The notes: generated from the letters alone by a model not told the origin. Positions 28,301 through 37,471 are shown, numbered from the stretch's first letter. The stretch: 64,000 nucleotides of DNA from M30B19 sp041741535 (GCA_041741535.1 JBGSJV010000103.1:3490-67489); one strand, 5' to 3'. Numbers and translations: made by a program.

Positions 28301-29883
28301 TGAAAGTTGGCCGCCGCTTCGGCATGGCGAGAACGTTGCGATTCGGCAGTCGCGCGACTTTCCGCATCAATGGCGTTGGCGCGTTCTTGTTTCGCTTCAT
28401 CGGTTTTCTTTTCAGCGACGATCCGCTGGTTGTCCGCCTCAATTGCTTTTTGACTCGCGTGAATTAACCCGTAGGTTGTTCCGGCAATACCGGCAATCAA
28501 CACGACCCCTATCGCAAACATGGCTGCGACCAGTCCGCGATTTCGTCGGGCGAACTTCTGAACTTGATACCACGTCGACGGTGGCCGTGCCGTTACGGTT
28601 TCGCCAGTCAGGTAATTGGACAGGTCCTGGCCCAAATCGTTCGCGGTTTGATATCTGCGATTGGGATCCTTCTCCAGAGCCTTCATCACGACCCAGTCGA
28701 GTTCCCCGCGCAGAAGTTGTTGCAGTCTGGCGGGATGCAGCCTTCGCAGTTCGCTGACTGCCGAATTCAACTCGTTGGATGACGAACTCAAGCGGTTGCT
28801 GGGACGAGGCGGGTCTTCCTCTCGGATGATCTGGAGAACCTTCAGCAGCGCGATTTTCCCGAGCGTTTCCTTATCAACAGGAGTCGAGCCCGTCAGGAGT
28901 TCATAAAGCATAACGCCGAGCGAATAGACGTCCGTCCGAGTGTCAACATCCTCAGCATCCGGCCCCTTCAGTTCCGCCTGCTCCGGCGACATGTACTGAA
29001 CCGTCCCGACGACCTTGCCGAACTCCGTCTGCATTGTCATGTCGGTCAGCATCATGTTCTGCTCGACGGCTTTCGCCAGACCAAAGTCGATGACCTTGGG
29101 AACCGCTTCTCCGTCAATGACCGTGACGAGAACGTTTGACGGCTTCAGATCGCGATGAATGATTCCCTTCTGATGAGCGTGCTGAACGGCTTTGCAAACC
29201 GGGACGAACAGCTTCAGGCGGTCGTCGATACTCAGCTTGTTATCGTCGCAGTATTGAGTGATCGAAATTCCATCGACCAGTTCCATCACAAAGTACGGAC
29301 GAAAGTCCTCCGTCGTGCCGGCATCAAACACGCGCGCGATGTTGGGATGATCCATCATCGCGAGTGCTTGTTTCTCGGCGTTGAACCGGGCGAGCACATC
29401 CTGCGAGTTCAGCTCCGACTTGATGAGCTTGAGGGCCACCCGACGTTTCACCGGTTGGTCTTGTTCGGCTAACCAGACAACTCCCATCCCGCCACGGCCG
29501 AGTTCTTCAATCAGACGAAAGTTAGCCAGGACGGGTGGAACGTTGACCGGTAGCGAAATCGTACCTATGCCGGGGAAGTGCGTCGTAGCATCGCGAGCGA
29601 ACACCCCGGCGATGATCCCGGTCCGGTCCGGGAATCGCTGAATGTACTCGTCTTGCTGAGGTACATCTCCCTTCTTTGTGCGATATTCAACTTCCATCGT
29701 CAGCAGTTCCGCCAGCAGTCCGTCGCGAACGGCCTCTGGAAGTTCGGTCAAAAAATTCTCAATGCGCGGAGCGGAGCCCTTCAGCAACTCTTGGTCGAAA
29801 CGGTCACAAAGAGCGTCGATCGCAGTAAGTTGCTGATTTGTCAGCGCCTCGTAGGCCGGATTTTTGAATGAGGAGTTGTCCAT
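25342..29883 (-). CDS. Transmembrane Ser/Thr protein kinase with WD40 repeats and an extracellular-type C-terminal domain
   Basis: A 1513-residue protein from ATG 29881-29883 (a GTG ten codons upstream is possible). The kinase domain has GRGGMGVVWLAEQ (~125), VALKLIK, HRDLKPSNVLV (~243), DFGLAKAVE and GTVQYMSPEQ. A single TM segment (LVAAMFAIGVVLIAGIAGTT) at ~450-470 and a charged coiled stretch follow. Fifteen WD40 repeats (FSPDGTRIASAGTDKTIRIW type) could form two propellers. The last ~190 residues (PGWKTTSDQFEIWSTDF, FVELNAREEGTLYQD, FSFAHRGRNG) are the same domain found three times in the secreted protein at 34133. Function: phospho-signalling with the outer part as sensor. The gene 94 bases upstream is an ECF sigma factor of the kinase-associated type. 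Confidence 0.92.
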   Translation of the reverse strand: MDNSSFKNPAYEALTNQQLTAIDALCDRFDQELLKGSAPRIENFLTELPEAVRDGLLAELLTMEVEYRTKKGDVPQQDEYIQRFPDRTGIIAGVFARDATTHFPGIGTISLPVNVPPVLANFRLIEELGRGGMGVVWLAEQDQPVKRRVALKLIKSELNSQDVLARFNAEKQALAMMDHPNIARVFDAGTTEDFRPYFVMELVDGISITQYCDDNKLSIDDRLKLFVPVCKAVQHAHQKGIIHRDLKPSNVLVTVIDGEAVPKVIDFGLAKAVEQNMMLTDMTMQTEFGKVVGTVQYMSPEQAELKGPDAEDVDTRTDVYSLGVMLYELLTGSTPVDKETLGKIALLKVLQIIREEDPPRPSNRLSSSSNELNSAVSELRRLHPARLQQLLRGELDWVVMKALEKDPNRRYQTANDLGQDLSNYLTGETVTARPPSTWYQVQKFARRNRGLVAAMFAIGVVLIAGIAGTTYGLIHASQKAIEADNQRIVAEKKTDEAKQERANAIDAESRATAESQRSRHAEAAANFQLANARWETNRAGDARKLLQEIPHEYRDNIEWNFCNRRFQGSDMTCYGHLNQVNCVVFSPDGTRIASAGTDKTIRIWDAQTGEEVATLTGHTAAVGTVAYSPDGSKLVSGSDDSTIRLWDARTSQELQVIHEHATSVRSVVFRPDGQVLASGSDDHQIRLWDLQSGRVGWIRGNDGELMGIAFSPDGGRLVSTARDNKILLWNVSDPQSVEQIRMLEPRGFSMGIAFSPDGTRIAAGSNDNIILWDATSGREINKFVAHATWIHSLQFSPDGTRLASCGDDKLVKLWDARSGQEIATFTGHSQRCMSVAFSPDGSSLASGSHDFTVKRWDARSFDPAKTLRGHTLFIDSLAFNPRGNRLASASFDKTIKLWDPVKGQEVLTLTGHEHWVRSVVFSPDGTRLASGSSDKTIRLWDTGTGQETRVVTGHADEVRSVAFSPNGTRLVSGSSDKSIKVWDVETGREQLTINGHTEAVSCVTFSPDGSRIASGSNDGTARLWDAKSGTELLILSGHQHIVGCVAFSPDGTLLASASNDHSVKLWDAQSGRELTSLNGHMTGVGWLAFSPNGMRLATVSLDRMLKLWDIKNARELATLSRKNVEVLRVAFAPDSETMAAACIDHHIHLWPTRHDLEVTHLAGHTNSVDTVTFSHDGKWIFSESPSERIVWNVATSLPEANAKWEPPAEQKQVSTDGRWFVTSEFNHVLLVDREYRNTPHEKAYRAAKSRFQPEWHQEQATAATTAKNWYAAMFHYAWLMKYKPDNASLYDDLQSSFQELKSQFEEEETALERHLALVVRESLKLPRGYESANPGFEEPRIRKGAFEFRTRIPGWKTTSDQFEIWSTDFLGVDAYEGDQFVELNAREEGTLYQDQADIAQDGVIEFSFAHRGRNGKDTLKLTITDLGADNAEGGDDDQELFVKEYTTGANAWTVYDSTSEPSIKAIGHKVRFAYTAIHATGGNGPDNTEGNFLDSADFGVGVVTARRKANGVK

Positions 29884-29977
29884 GGGATTCGATACGGAAA
29901 AGTGCTTCGTCACTCCTCTATGGTCAAACAGTCAGAAACACCGACACAAGTCGGCTGCGGCTAATGTTTGCCCGTGA

Positions 29978-30583
29978 CTAACGCTCCCCATCATGTAGAC
30001 CCGCCTCCGTCCAAATTCGACGGATTCGTTCTAGCTTTCGCTCGATGGTCCGTTGCGTGCAGTTCAGTTCGCTGGCAACTTCGCCGTTCGTGGACCCCTG
30101 AAACTTGAGCAACACGATCTGCTTCAGAGTTTCGTCCGGGATCGCGTCGAGCAATTGAGCACAGCTTTCTGCGACTTCGGCCAACTGATCGGGTGGCGGC
30201 TGTTTGGAACCGACCCCGTTGATCCCCTCCTCACCAAGCTGGGCAAAACCAGATTCACCACTTACGATTCCGCCGCCACGTTTTTGACGGTGGGCATGCC
30301 GCAATTGGGCGGAGATTTTCCGCGACGTGATCACGGCCAACAGACCCCACAACGCATTGCGATCTTTCGCTTCCAGTCGGCCATCGGAAATCCCACGACA
30401 AAGACTGTGGAACGCACTGTTCGCGGCGTCGTTCTCATCGTACCGGCGACGGAGTTGCGGGTCGAGTTTTTGGCGCGCGAACTCGTGGACCCGTGTGGAA
30501 ACATGTTCCCACAGTTCTCTGGCTGCCTGTTCATTGCCATCGGCAAGTTGGTCAATCCAGCCCGTGATGGATTGGTTTTCCAT
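29978..30583 (-). CDS. ECF-type sigma factor associated with the WD40 kinase
   Basis: A 201-residue protein starting MENQSITGWIDQLADGNEQA, with region 2 (ALWEHV-like, RRRYDENDAANSAFHSLCRG) and region 4 helix-turn-helix (LKFQGSTNGEVASELNCTQR, TIERKLERIRRIW). This is the planctomycete group of ECF factors that lack a classical anti-sigma and are encoded beside Ser/Thr kinases. It lies upstream of the kinase on the same strand with a 94-base gap, so co-expression is likely and phosphorylation by the kinase is a plausible control mechanism (inference). Length is normal. Confidence 0.88.
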   Translation of the reverse strand: MENQSITGWIDQLADGNEQAARELWEHVSTRVHEFARQKLDPQLRRRYDENDAANSAFHSLCRGISDGRLEAKDRNALWGLLAVITSRKISAQLRHAHRQKRGGGIVSGESGFAQLGEEGINGVGSKQPPPDQLAEVAESCAQLLDAIPDETLKQIVLLKFQGSTNGEVASELNCTQRTIERKLERIRRIWTEAGLHDGER

Positions 30584-31129
30584 AATTCAACGACCCGGAA
30601 GTGGACCCCGCTACGGCCTGATTCTAACACACGACCACCCCCATAGTTTGTCGGATTCTGCCGAAAAATGAAAACAAGCGATGAATTAATGTCAACAAAA
30701 GTGGTCACCGTTCACGCCCAAAGTCGGGAGAGTTGGTTAACCGCGTGGCCAGAGCAAATTTGGCGAATTGCAACTTAGCGAAAAACCACCATTCTTTGCG
30801 GCGGCCCGCGATTGGGCGTGAGCGATAACTAAAAGAGCCACCCAGTAAAGGTGGCTTAAATTCGTTCGGATGACGCGCGGAGCCACCGCCGCCACTTGGC
30901 TTGACGCCAGCGGGGCGGTTACGCGCGCTGATCTTGGGTACTGGACCGCCGCCACTTGGCTTTACGCCAGTGGGGCGAGGATTGACCACTACGCGGAACA
31001 ACCACCCACTTGAGTTTTAGAGGCGGTTTCAGAGGCCGTAGGTCCGGGCCGGCTACTGAAACGTTTGCAAGCAGGCCGATCGGGTCTGTTCTTGAGTCCG
31101 AACTTCCGAGCTTGCAAGCGTGACCCGTT
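30584..31129. other. Repeat-bearing intergenic DNA upstream of the ECF factor
   Basis: No gene is supported. It contains a copy of a dispersed string GGTTAACCGCGTGGCCAGAG (30735-30765 region), also present at 47898-47930. Two copies of the CCACTTGGC-N5-GCCAG palindrome (30892-30912 and 30952-30972) and the start of the long dispersed repeat (31018 onward) are also present. Confidence 0.6.
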
Positions 31130-31640
31130 GCGGTCTCGGTGGGGTTTGTTTGCTAAACAAGTCCGTCACTTGACCGCTTCCTTTGCGGCGGCTGCGTGCG
31201 GCTTAGTGGTGAATCCTGGGCTCAACCGAGATGAACTCGGTCGGGGCCGGCTCTTGCTCTTCCGGTGGAGTTTGTTTGCTAAACAAGTCCGACACTCGAC
31301 CGCTTCCTTTGCGGTGGCTGCGAGCGGCTTCGTGGTGAATCCTGGGCTCAACCGAGATGAACTCGGTTGGGGCCCGGCGCTTGCTCTTCCGTTGTTATTG
31401 GATGCCGTACCGCCGCCACTTGGCTTTACGCCAAAGGGGCGGTTTCGCGCGCTGATCTTGGGTACTTGACCGCCGCCACTTGGCTTTACGCCAGTGGGGC
31501 GAGGATTGTCCACTACGCGGAACAACAACCCGCACAGGTTTTAGAGGCCGTTGGACCGACTTCGCTTCAGAAACAACTGCAAGTAGGCCGATCGGATTTG
31601 TTCTTGCGTACGGATCCGAGAGTCGTCTGTCAGCGAAAGA
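31130..31640. repeat. Tandem copies of the GTTTGTTTGCTAAACAAGTC repeat plus palindromes
   Basis: Two tandem units of roughly 120 bp start with GTTTGTTTGCTAAACAAGTC at about 31145 and 31266. They run through GTGGTGAATCCTGGGCTCAA to CCGAGATGAACTCGG. Two further CCACTTGGCTTTACGCCA palindromes lie at about 31414 and 31474, followed by a stretch with TGCAAGTAGGCCGATCGG. All units share orientation. Confidence 0.82.
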
Positions 31641-31778
31641 ACCGGAAATCTCGAACATTGTTTCAACAGCCTGTCGGACTTTTGCGTCGGTTGAACATTA
31701 GGGTTGTAGGTGATCGTCGGTCTGTCTGGCGGTTGAACACCAATCCGTTTCCTTCGAGTAGTCCGTTGGAGTTCAAGC

Positions 31779-32468
31779 ATGTTGCTTAAGAATTTAAAGT
31801 ATGTGGTAGTGTTGTTGGTCTTGGCAAGCAGTTCCGTTGCATCCGCCGGGCTGCTTGTCCCGCCAGGTGTCCTACCAGGTCAACAGTATCGCTTGGTGTT
31901 TGTCACGAGCGGAACTACAAACGCGACCTCAGCGGATATTGCCACCTATAACAATTTCGTGACAGCACAGGCTGGTTTAGTCCCAGGATTAAATGAAACG
32001 ACCTGGAAGGCCATCGGATCAACATCCACCGTTTCCGCACGCGATAATACTGGCACAAATCCCACCAATGTGAATCATACCAGCGTCCCCATCTATTTGC
32101 TAAACGGGAGTCAAATAGCCACGGGAAACGCCGATTTATGGGACTTCAATATACTCAATACAATATCGGTTGATCAAACGCTAGCAACAAGAACCGGGCA
32201 AGTCTGGACCGGATCATTTTCTAATGGAACCGTATCCGGCCCCTTTCCATTGGGGTCCACCAACAATTTCGCAAATGCCGGTCAATTGGGTACTTTGAAT
32301 GTCCACCAATGGGTCAACTGGGGGGGTGTCTCAGCGACCCAGCAGAAACACATGTACGCACTATCAGGAGTCATCACAGCGGTTCCCGAGCCTAGCTCGC
32401 TGCTCTTGGTTGGCTTGGTTGGCTTAGGCACATGCGGGTGGTCAAGACGTCGAAAATTGAATTCGTAA
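31779..32468 (+). CDS. PEP-CTERM-anchored exported protein
   Basis: A 229-residue protein with a signal peptide (LKYVVVLLVLASSSVASAGL). Its C-terminal sorting tripartite tail is VPEPSS, a hydrophobic helix (LLLVGLVGLGTCGW) and basic SRRRKLNS, the PEP-CTERM signal recognised by exosortase and used for export and surface or exopolysaccharide association. The body is rich in Asn, Thr and Ser with no cysteine before the tail and looks like a beta-rich surface protein; VPPGVLPGQQYRLVFVTSGT begins the mature part. No exosortase is in the window. It is flanked on both sides by repeat-dense DNA. Confidence 0.88.
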   Translation: MLLKNLKYVVVLLVLASSSVASAGLLVPPGVLPGQQYRLVFVTSGTTNATSADIATYNNFVTAQAGLVPGLNETTWKAIGSTSTVSARDNTGTNPTNVNHTSVPIYLLNGSQIATGNADLWDFNILNTISVDQTLATRTGQVWTGSFSNGTVSGPFPLGSTNNFANAGQLGTLNVHQWVNWGGVSATQQKHMYALSGVITAVPEPSSLLLVGLVGLGTCGWSRRRKLNS

Positions 32469-33425
32469 GTCCATCCAAGCCAGACTTCACCGTCTTCGTC
32501 TTGGTCAATATTCACTTCGCATTAGGACACTGGAGAACCTGCGGTCTTAGTGGAGTTCGCTTGCTAAACAAGTCACTCACTCGATCGCTTCCCGTGCGGC
32601 GGCTGCGTGCGGCTTAGTGGTGAATCCTGGGCTCAACCGAGATAAACTCGGTTGGGGCCGGTTTTCGTTCTTGCTTTGGTGGGGTGAAGGTCATCGTCGG
32701 CTTGTCTGGAGGTTGAAGATGGGGATCCTGGTACTTCAGTTTTTGGGAAAAGTGCTGTCCAACAAATAAATCGGAGCTCGCTCAATGGAAATTTTGAAAT
32801 CGGTATATATTGCACTCATTCTATTGTTTGAAATACGGCAATGTTGATCGGGAGCGATACTGCCAATATAGCCGTCTATTTTGATTTTATCGTTCGCGGC
32901 CCGAAGTCTGCTGCTCCTAGTGGCACCCGAGCGTCTTTGGACGGTATTTTGAGAATCAATAGTGATGCCGCGAAACACCATCGCCTGGGGTTCTTTAGCC
33001 GTCGCTGGATTTCTTTTATTTCGCAAGGCGACGGCAACGCCGATATCCGCGTGCTCGTTAATGGGGCAGGAACTGCGCCGTTCAAAAGGCCGATCGGATT
33101 AGTTCTTGGGCACACACTTGCGAGCGTAAACCGTTGCGGTCTCGGTGAGGTTTGTTTGCTAAACAAATCTGTCACTCGACCGTCTTTCGCGCGTGGGGTG
33201 TCGTTCTAGCTCCCAAACTTTCGCTCCAACCGGAACAAGCCGGTTGGGGGCGGTTCTTGTTCGTGCTTCGTTACTTGGGTGCCGAGCCGCCGAGCTTGCG
33301 CACGCGAACCATTGCGGTCTCGGTGAGGTTTCTCGGCTAAACAAATCTGTCACTCGACCGCCTTTCGCGCGTGGGGTGTCGTTCTAGCTACCAAACTTTC
33401 GCTCCAACCGGAACCAGCCCGTTGG
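32469..33425. repeat. Dispersed-repeat region (GTTTGTTTGCTAAACAA family)
   Basis: Copies start near 32556, 33148 (followed by a divergent tail with CGCGTGGGGTGTCGTTCTAG) and 33328. The last two carry a shared variant tail ending AAACTTTCGCTCCAACCGGA, so at least two subfamilies exist. The interval 32700-33080 shows no gene I can support. Confidence 0.75.
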
Positions 33426-33595
33426 GGCAAAGCTGTGAAGCATTTTTTTTTGGCCAAAACAGGCCCGAATGGGCCGAAACAACCCTAGCCGGTGTGCGCG
33501 AGCCACCGGTTCGAATGGTCTCTCATTCAGAAAAGGCCTGAAAGGCCGACACAAGTGCTGAGCATACGCATTCAAAAATGCTTCACAGCGTTGCC
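33426..33595. mobile_element. MITE-like element with 22-bp terminal inverted repeats
   Basis: The ends GGCAAAGCTGTGAAGCATTTTT (33426-33447) and its inverted counterpart (33574-33595) match with one difference. The element is 170 bp, has no coding capacity and is inserted in a member of the dispersed repeat family. GTTGG directly flanks both ends (33421-33425 and 33596-33600), a probable target duplication. Confidence 0.7.
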
Positions 33596-33659
33596 GTTGG
33601 GGGCGGTTCTTGTTCATGCTTCGGTCTTGGGTGCCGAGCCGCCGAGCTTGCGCACGCGA

Positions 33660-33930
33660 ACCATTGCGGTCTCGGTGCAGTTTGTTTGCTAAACAAGTCC
33701 GACACTCGACCGCTTCCTTTGCGGCTGCCGCGTGCGGCTTAGTGGTGAATCCTGGGCTCAACCGAGATGAACTCGGTCGGGGCCGGCGCTTGCTCTTCCG
33801 GTCGAGTTTGTTTGCTAAACAAGTCCGACACTCGACCGCTTCCTTTGCGGCTGCCGCGTGCGGCTTCGTGGTGAATCCTGGGCTCAACCGAGATGAACTC
33901 GGTTGGGGCCAGTGCCGCCGCAACACGCAC
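33660..33930. repeat. Two tandem units of the GTTTGTTTGCTAAACAA repeat
   Basis: Units start near 33681 and 33808 and are nearly identical to those at 31145 and 41245, including the internal hairpin CCGAG-ATGAA-CTCGG. The remaining stretch to 34132 shows no gene. Confidence 0.82.
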
Positions 33931-34132
33931 GCGTCTTACCGTCAACTACGATTCCTTCCAGCGTCCGCAGCATAAAAAATGTGACGTTCTGATGGAAATC
34001 GCAAAAATTCCGTAAGCAGCCTGTCGGACCTCCGACTCGGTTGAACATTCCTTTAATGAGGCCCAATGCGTTCTTAGGCATGATTGGGAGCGAACGATCC
34101 CCGCCCACATACTCAACCCGGAGATAAACTCG

Positions 34133-37100
34133 ATGTTTCGAAAAGCAATCACCGCCTTACTCGCACGTACGGCCGTTTTCGCCGTATTGGCGATAAGCGC
34201 TTTGGCTCAGGCTGAATCAAGCTGGGGCCAACAGGCCGGGCTGACCAACCCCGGCTTTGAGGCGCCACGGGTTGAAGAGGGGACTTTCGTACTCGCCGAC
34301 GTACTCCTCGAAACCATGCCCGGATGGAAGACCACCGACACCCACTTCGAAATCTGGGGTACGGGATTTAAGGGAGTTCCAGCGCATGAGGGTACTCAGT
34401 TCGTGGAACTCAACGCGTTCATCGATGGGACTCTGTATCAGGATTCTACTGGGATTCAACAAGGCTCCGTGCTCGAGTTCACGTTTGCTCATCGCGGTCG
34501 CAACGGCGATGACACCATGAAGCTGACTATCACGGACCTGGGGGCTGACAACTCCCTAGGTGGAGGCGATGACACTGTTCTCTTTACCAAAGAATTCACC
34601 ACAGGGAAGGACGCCTGGGCCGTTTACGACAGCACAACCGAACAGCAAATCGTGGGATTGGGGAATACCGTACGGTTCGGTTACGGGGCGGTCTCCACTG
34701 CCACTGGAGAGCTAGGAGAAGGAAATCTTCTGGATGCAGCGAACTTTGGGATCGGGGTGGTTTCTGCACCAGCGGTTTCTGCCATGGAGTTCAAATTGAT
34801 CCCGGCTGGCACATTCCTAATGGGTTCTCCAGATAGCGAAGAAGGCCGTGACGATGATGAACGCCAGCATGAGGTGACGATCACACGCGATTTTTACATG
34901 GGCGTCACCGAAGTCACGCAATCCCAGTGGCAGCAGGTCATGGGGACCACACCCTGGAAAGGGCAGGAAAACGTTATCGAAGGAGATGATGTCGCGGCGA
35001 GCTATATCAGTTGGAATGACGCGGTCGAATTCTGTCAAAGACTGAGCCAACAGGAAGGTCGGACGTATCGGCTACCGACTGAAGCGGAATGGGAATACGC
35101 CTGTCGCGCCGGAAGCACGACGGCGTATAGCTTTGGCGACGACGCTTCACAGCTGGAACAATACGCATGGTACTTCGATAGCGAACCAGCCCATCCCAGC
35201 CCCGTCAAACAAAAAAGCCCCAACGGCTTTGGCCTGTACGATATGCACGGCAACGTTTGGGAGCATTGTCAGGACTGGTATAGTTCTTCTTACGGTGCAT
35301 TGGCTAGCGATCAATCAAGCCCGAGCCAACAGGCAGGGCTGGCAGGGCTGACCAACCCCGGCTTTGAGGCACCAAGGGTCAAAGAAGGGACTTTCGAACT
35401 CGCCGACGTACTCCTCGAAACCGTACCCGGATGGAAGACCACCGACACCCACTTCGAAATTTGGGGTACGGGTTTTAAGGAAGTTCCAGCGCATGAGGGG
35501 ACTCAGTTCGTAGAACTCAACGCGTACATTGATGGGACTCTTTATCAGGATTCCACAGGGATTGAGGCAGGCTCCCTACTGGAGTTTACGTTCGCTCATC
35601 GCGGTCGCAACGGCGATGACACCATGAAGCTGACCATCACCGACCTGGGTGCTGACAACGCCATAGGTGGAGGTGATGACACCGTTCTCTTTACCAAACA
35701 ATACACCACCGGTAACGACGCCTGGGCCGTCTACAACAGTACGACCGAAGAGCAAATCAAGGCGTTGGGCAATACCGTCCGGTTCGGTTACGGGGCAGTC
35801 TCCACTGCCACTGGAGAGCTAGGAGAAGGAAATCTTCTGGACGCAGCGGACTTTGGGATCGGAGTGGTTTCCATTCCGCGTAGCGTCATCGATCCAACCG
35901 GTCCGTCCAGCGGTAGTGAACGCATCAAGAGAAGTGGCAGCTTCCTGACGAAGGTCCCCTATCTTCGCTCGGCGGTGCGACAGACTACAAAGGATTTGGC
36001 AGTAGGTGAAAACAGTTCAGGGTTTCGTGTGGTCATGGTTCCCGGATCAGATTCGGGTGCCCAGGTTATGAACCCGCTGTTAGTCACTCCAGAGGTCGCC
36101 ATAGTAAAGACCCAGCTGGCCAATGGCAGCTTTGAGGAGCCCCGAGGGATCGACAACGGCTTTGTATTTTCCCAACTAATGCCCGGATGGAAGACCACCG
36201 ATGAAGTGTTCGAAATTTGGAGCACAGGCTTCAAGGGGTTTGAAGCACATGACGGCACGCAGTTTGTGGAACTCAACGCTACACTCGACGGGACTCTGTA
36301 TCAGGACTTGACCGGAATCGGGCAAGGTGCGGTGCTGGACTTTTCATTTGCTCATCGCGGTCGAAATGGCAGCGACAAAATGAGTCTTACCGTTATTGAC
36401 TTGGGTGCTGACAACGCCATCGGTGGAGGCGACGACACCGTATTGTTTGTCAATAATTACATTACCAGCAAGGACGCATGGGCAGTTTACGATAGCACGA
36501 CGGAAGATCCAATTCTGGCGCGAGGGAATACAATTCGGCTCGCCTTCACAGCCATTCACGGAACGGGAGAAAACGGACCTGACAGGACCGAGGGGAATCT
36601 CCTGGATTCGGTGAAGTTCGGCGTCGATGTGCCGACTTCAGATCGTCGTTTCACGCTTGAAGAGGCCAAGCAGATCTTGATCGGATCCTGGAAAGCGGAC
36701 CTCGATAAAACAGAATCGCGATACGGAGAACTTAACCAAAGCGTTCGTCCAATGGTCGCTGACGGCTTATTCTTGACGTTTTCCACTAACGCCAGTCTCG
36801 AAATCGGTGCAGGCGATTTGAAGGTCGCATTCGATTCTTATAAAATCGAAGGCCCTGCTGTCAGCAATGACTTTAATTTGGTCACGTTACGCGGCGAAGA
36901 AAAGGCAACCGAATTTCTGCGGATCATCGATAACAACCTAATCATCTTGAAGTCAAGTGATGATGCCACGCCACTGGTACTCGAACGGCAGGTTGGTGCG
37001 ATCTCGAGTGATAATAATGAGCCAAGCAAAATCCCGCAGGACCTCAGTGGCAAATTCGTGATTTCCTCGAAAGCGGTCGAAGGCGACAACTTGGCTATCT

Positions 37101-37471
37101 GGACGTATGGCAATATTGTGTCGTACATCGGTCCGGAAGCAACCTGGACCCTGAAGAAGCTGTCCGACGACGGTGAAAAACGCATCTACTCTCTAGAGCA
37201 GAAAGGCCAATACCTTAGTGTGAAAGATGGCAAGCTCGTCCCTTCCAAGACACCCGGACAGTGGGTGCTCTGGGATAACGGTGGCCTGTACTCCATCATG
37301 TGGTATGAGGATGAAACGAAAGGGGCCAATTGCATTAGTTTGATTGAGAAAGGCGAAGGATACGCCCCCCTCATGGATGGACACGCACACTATGCTTTGG
37401 AATTGGCCAGAAACAATGGCGGTGGGGAAGGGAATGCCCATCAGCTTTGGGAGCTAACCAAAAAGGAATAG
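34133..37471 (+). CDS. Secreted multidomain protein: three copies of a kinase-shared domain, a split SUMF1 domain, C-terminal lectin-like region
   Basis: A 1112-residue protein with a signal peptide (LARTAVFAVLAISALAQAES). Domain copy 1 (~37-213: NPGFEAPRVEEG, PGWKTTDTHFEIWGTGFKG, FAHRGRNGDDTMKLTITDLG) is followed by a SUMF1/formylglycine-generating-like domain (~220-395: FLMGSPDSEEGRDDDERQHE, YRLPTEAEWEYACRAGSTTA, GLYDMHGNVWEHCQDWY). That domain breaks off, copy 2 intervenes (~402-582), and the SUMF1 end resumes at ~585 (VIDPTGPSSGSERIKRSGSF, SSGFRVVM). Copy 3 spans ~660-835. A lipocalin-like stretch (LIGSWKADLDKTESRYGELN) and a beta-trefoil-like tail follow. The Cys residues of true FGE are absent (PYLRSAVRQ), so sulfatase activation is unlikely; binding or structure is more likely. 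Confidence 0.8.
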   Translation: MFRKAITALLARTAVFAVLAISALAQAESSWGQQAGLTNPGFEAPRVEEGTFVLADVLLETMPGWKTTDTHFEIWGTGFKGVPAHEGTQFVELNAFIDGTLYQDSTGIQQGSVLEFTFAHRGRNGDDTMKLTITDLGADNSLGGGDDTVLFTKEFTTGKDAWAVYDSTTEQQIVGLGNTVRFGYGAVSTATGELGEGNLLDAANFGIGVVSAPAVSAMEFKLIPAGTFLMGSPDSEEGRDDDERQHEVTITRDFYMGVTEVTQSQWQQVMGTTPWKGQENVIEGDDVAASYISWNDAVEFCQRLSQQEGRTYRLPTEAEWEYACRAGSTTAYSFGDDASQLEQYAWYFDSEPAHPSPVKQKSPNGFGLYDMHGNVWEHCQDWYSSSYGALASDQSSPSQQAGLAGLTNPGFEAPRVKEGTFELADVLLETVPGWKTTDTHFEIWGTGFKEVPAHEGTQFVELNAYIDGTLYQDSTGIEAGSLLEFTFAHRGRNGDDTMKLTITDLGADNAIGGGDDTVLFTKQYTTGNDAWAVYNSTTEEQIKALGNTVRFGYGAVSTATGELGEGNLLDAADFGIGVVSIPRSVIDPTGPSSGSERIKRSGSFLTKVPYLRSAVRQTTKDLAVGENSSGFRVVMVPGSDSGAQVMNPLLVTPEVAIVKTQLANGSFEEPRGIDNGFVFSQLMPGWKTTDEVFEIWSTGFKGFEAHDGTQFVELNATLDGTLYQDLTGIGQGAVLDFSFAHRGRNGSDKMSLTVIDLGADNAIGGGDDTVLFVNNYITSKDAWAVYDSTTEDPILARGNTIRLAFTAIHGTGENGPDRTEGNLLDSVKFGVDVPTSDRRFTLEEAKQILIGSWKADLDKTESRYGELNQSVRPMVADGLFLTFSTNASLEIGAGDLKVAFDSYKIEGPAVSNDFNLVTLRGEEKATEFLRIIDNNLIILKSSDDATPLVLERQVGAISSDNNEPSKIPQDLSGKFVISSKAVEGDNLAIWTYGNIVSYIGPEATWTLKKLSDDGEKRIYSLEQKGQYLSVKDGKLVPSKTPGQWVLWDNGGLYSIMWYEDETKGANCISLIEKGEGYAPLMDGHAHYALELARNNGGGEGNAHQLWELTKKE

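Noticed and set aside
33384..33926. Minus-strand protein of about 180 residues
   Set aside because: It is a direct translation of tandem repeats and of the 170-bp MITE-like element.
31130..33930. CRISPR array
   Set aside because: Repeats are ~120 bp, occur in pairs, are separated by irregular distances without unique short spacers, and there are no cas genes.
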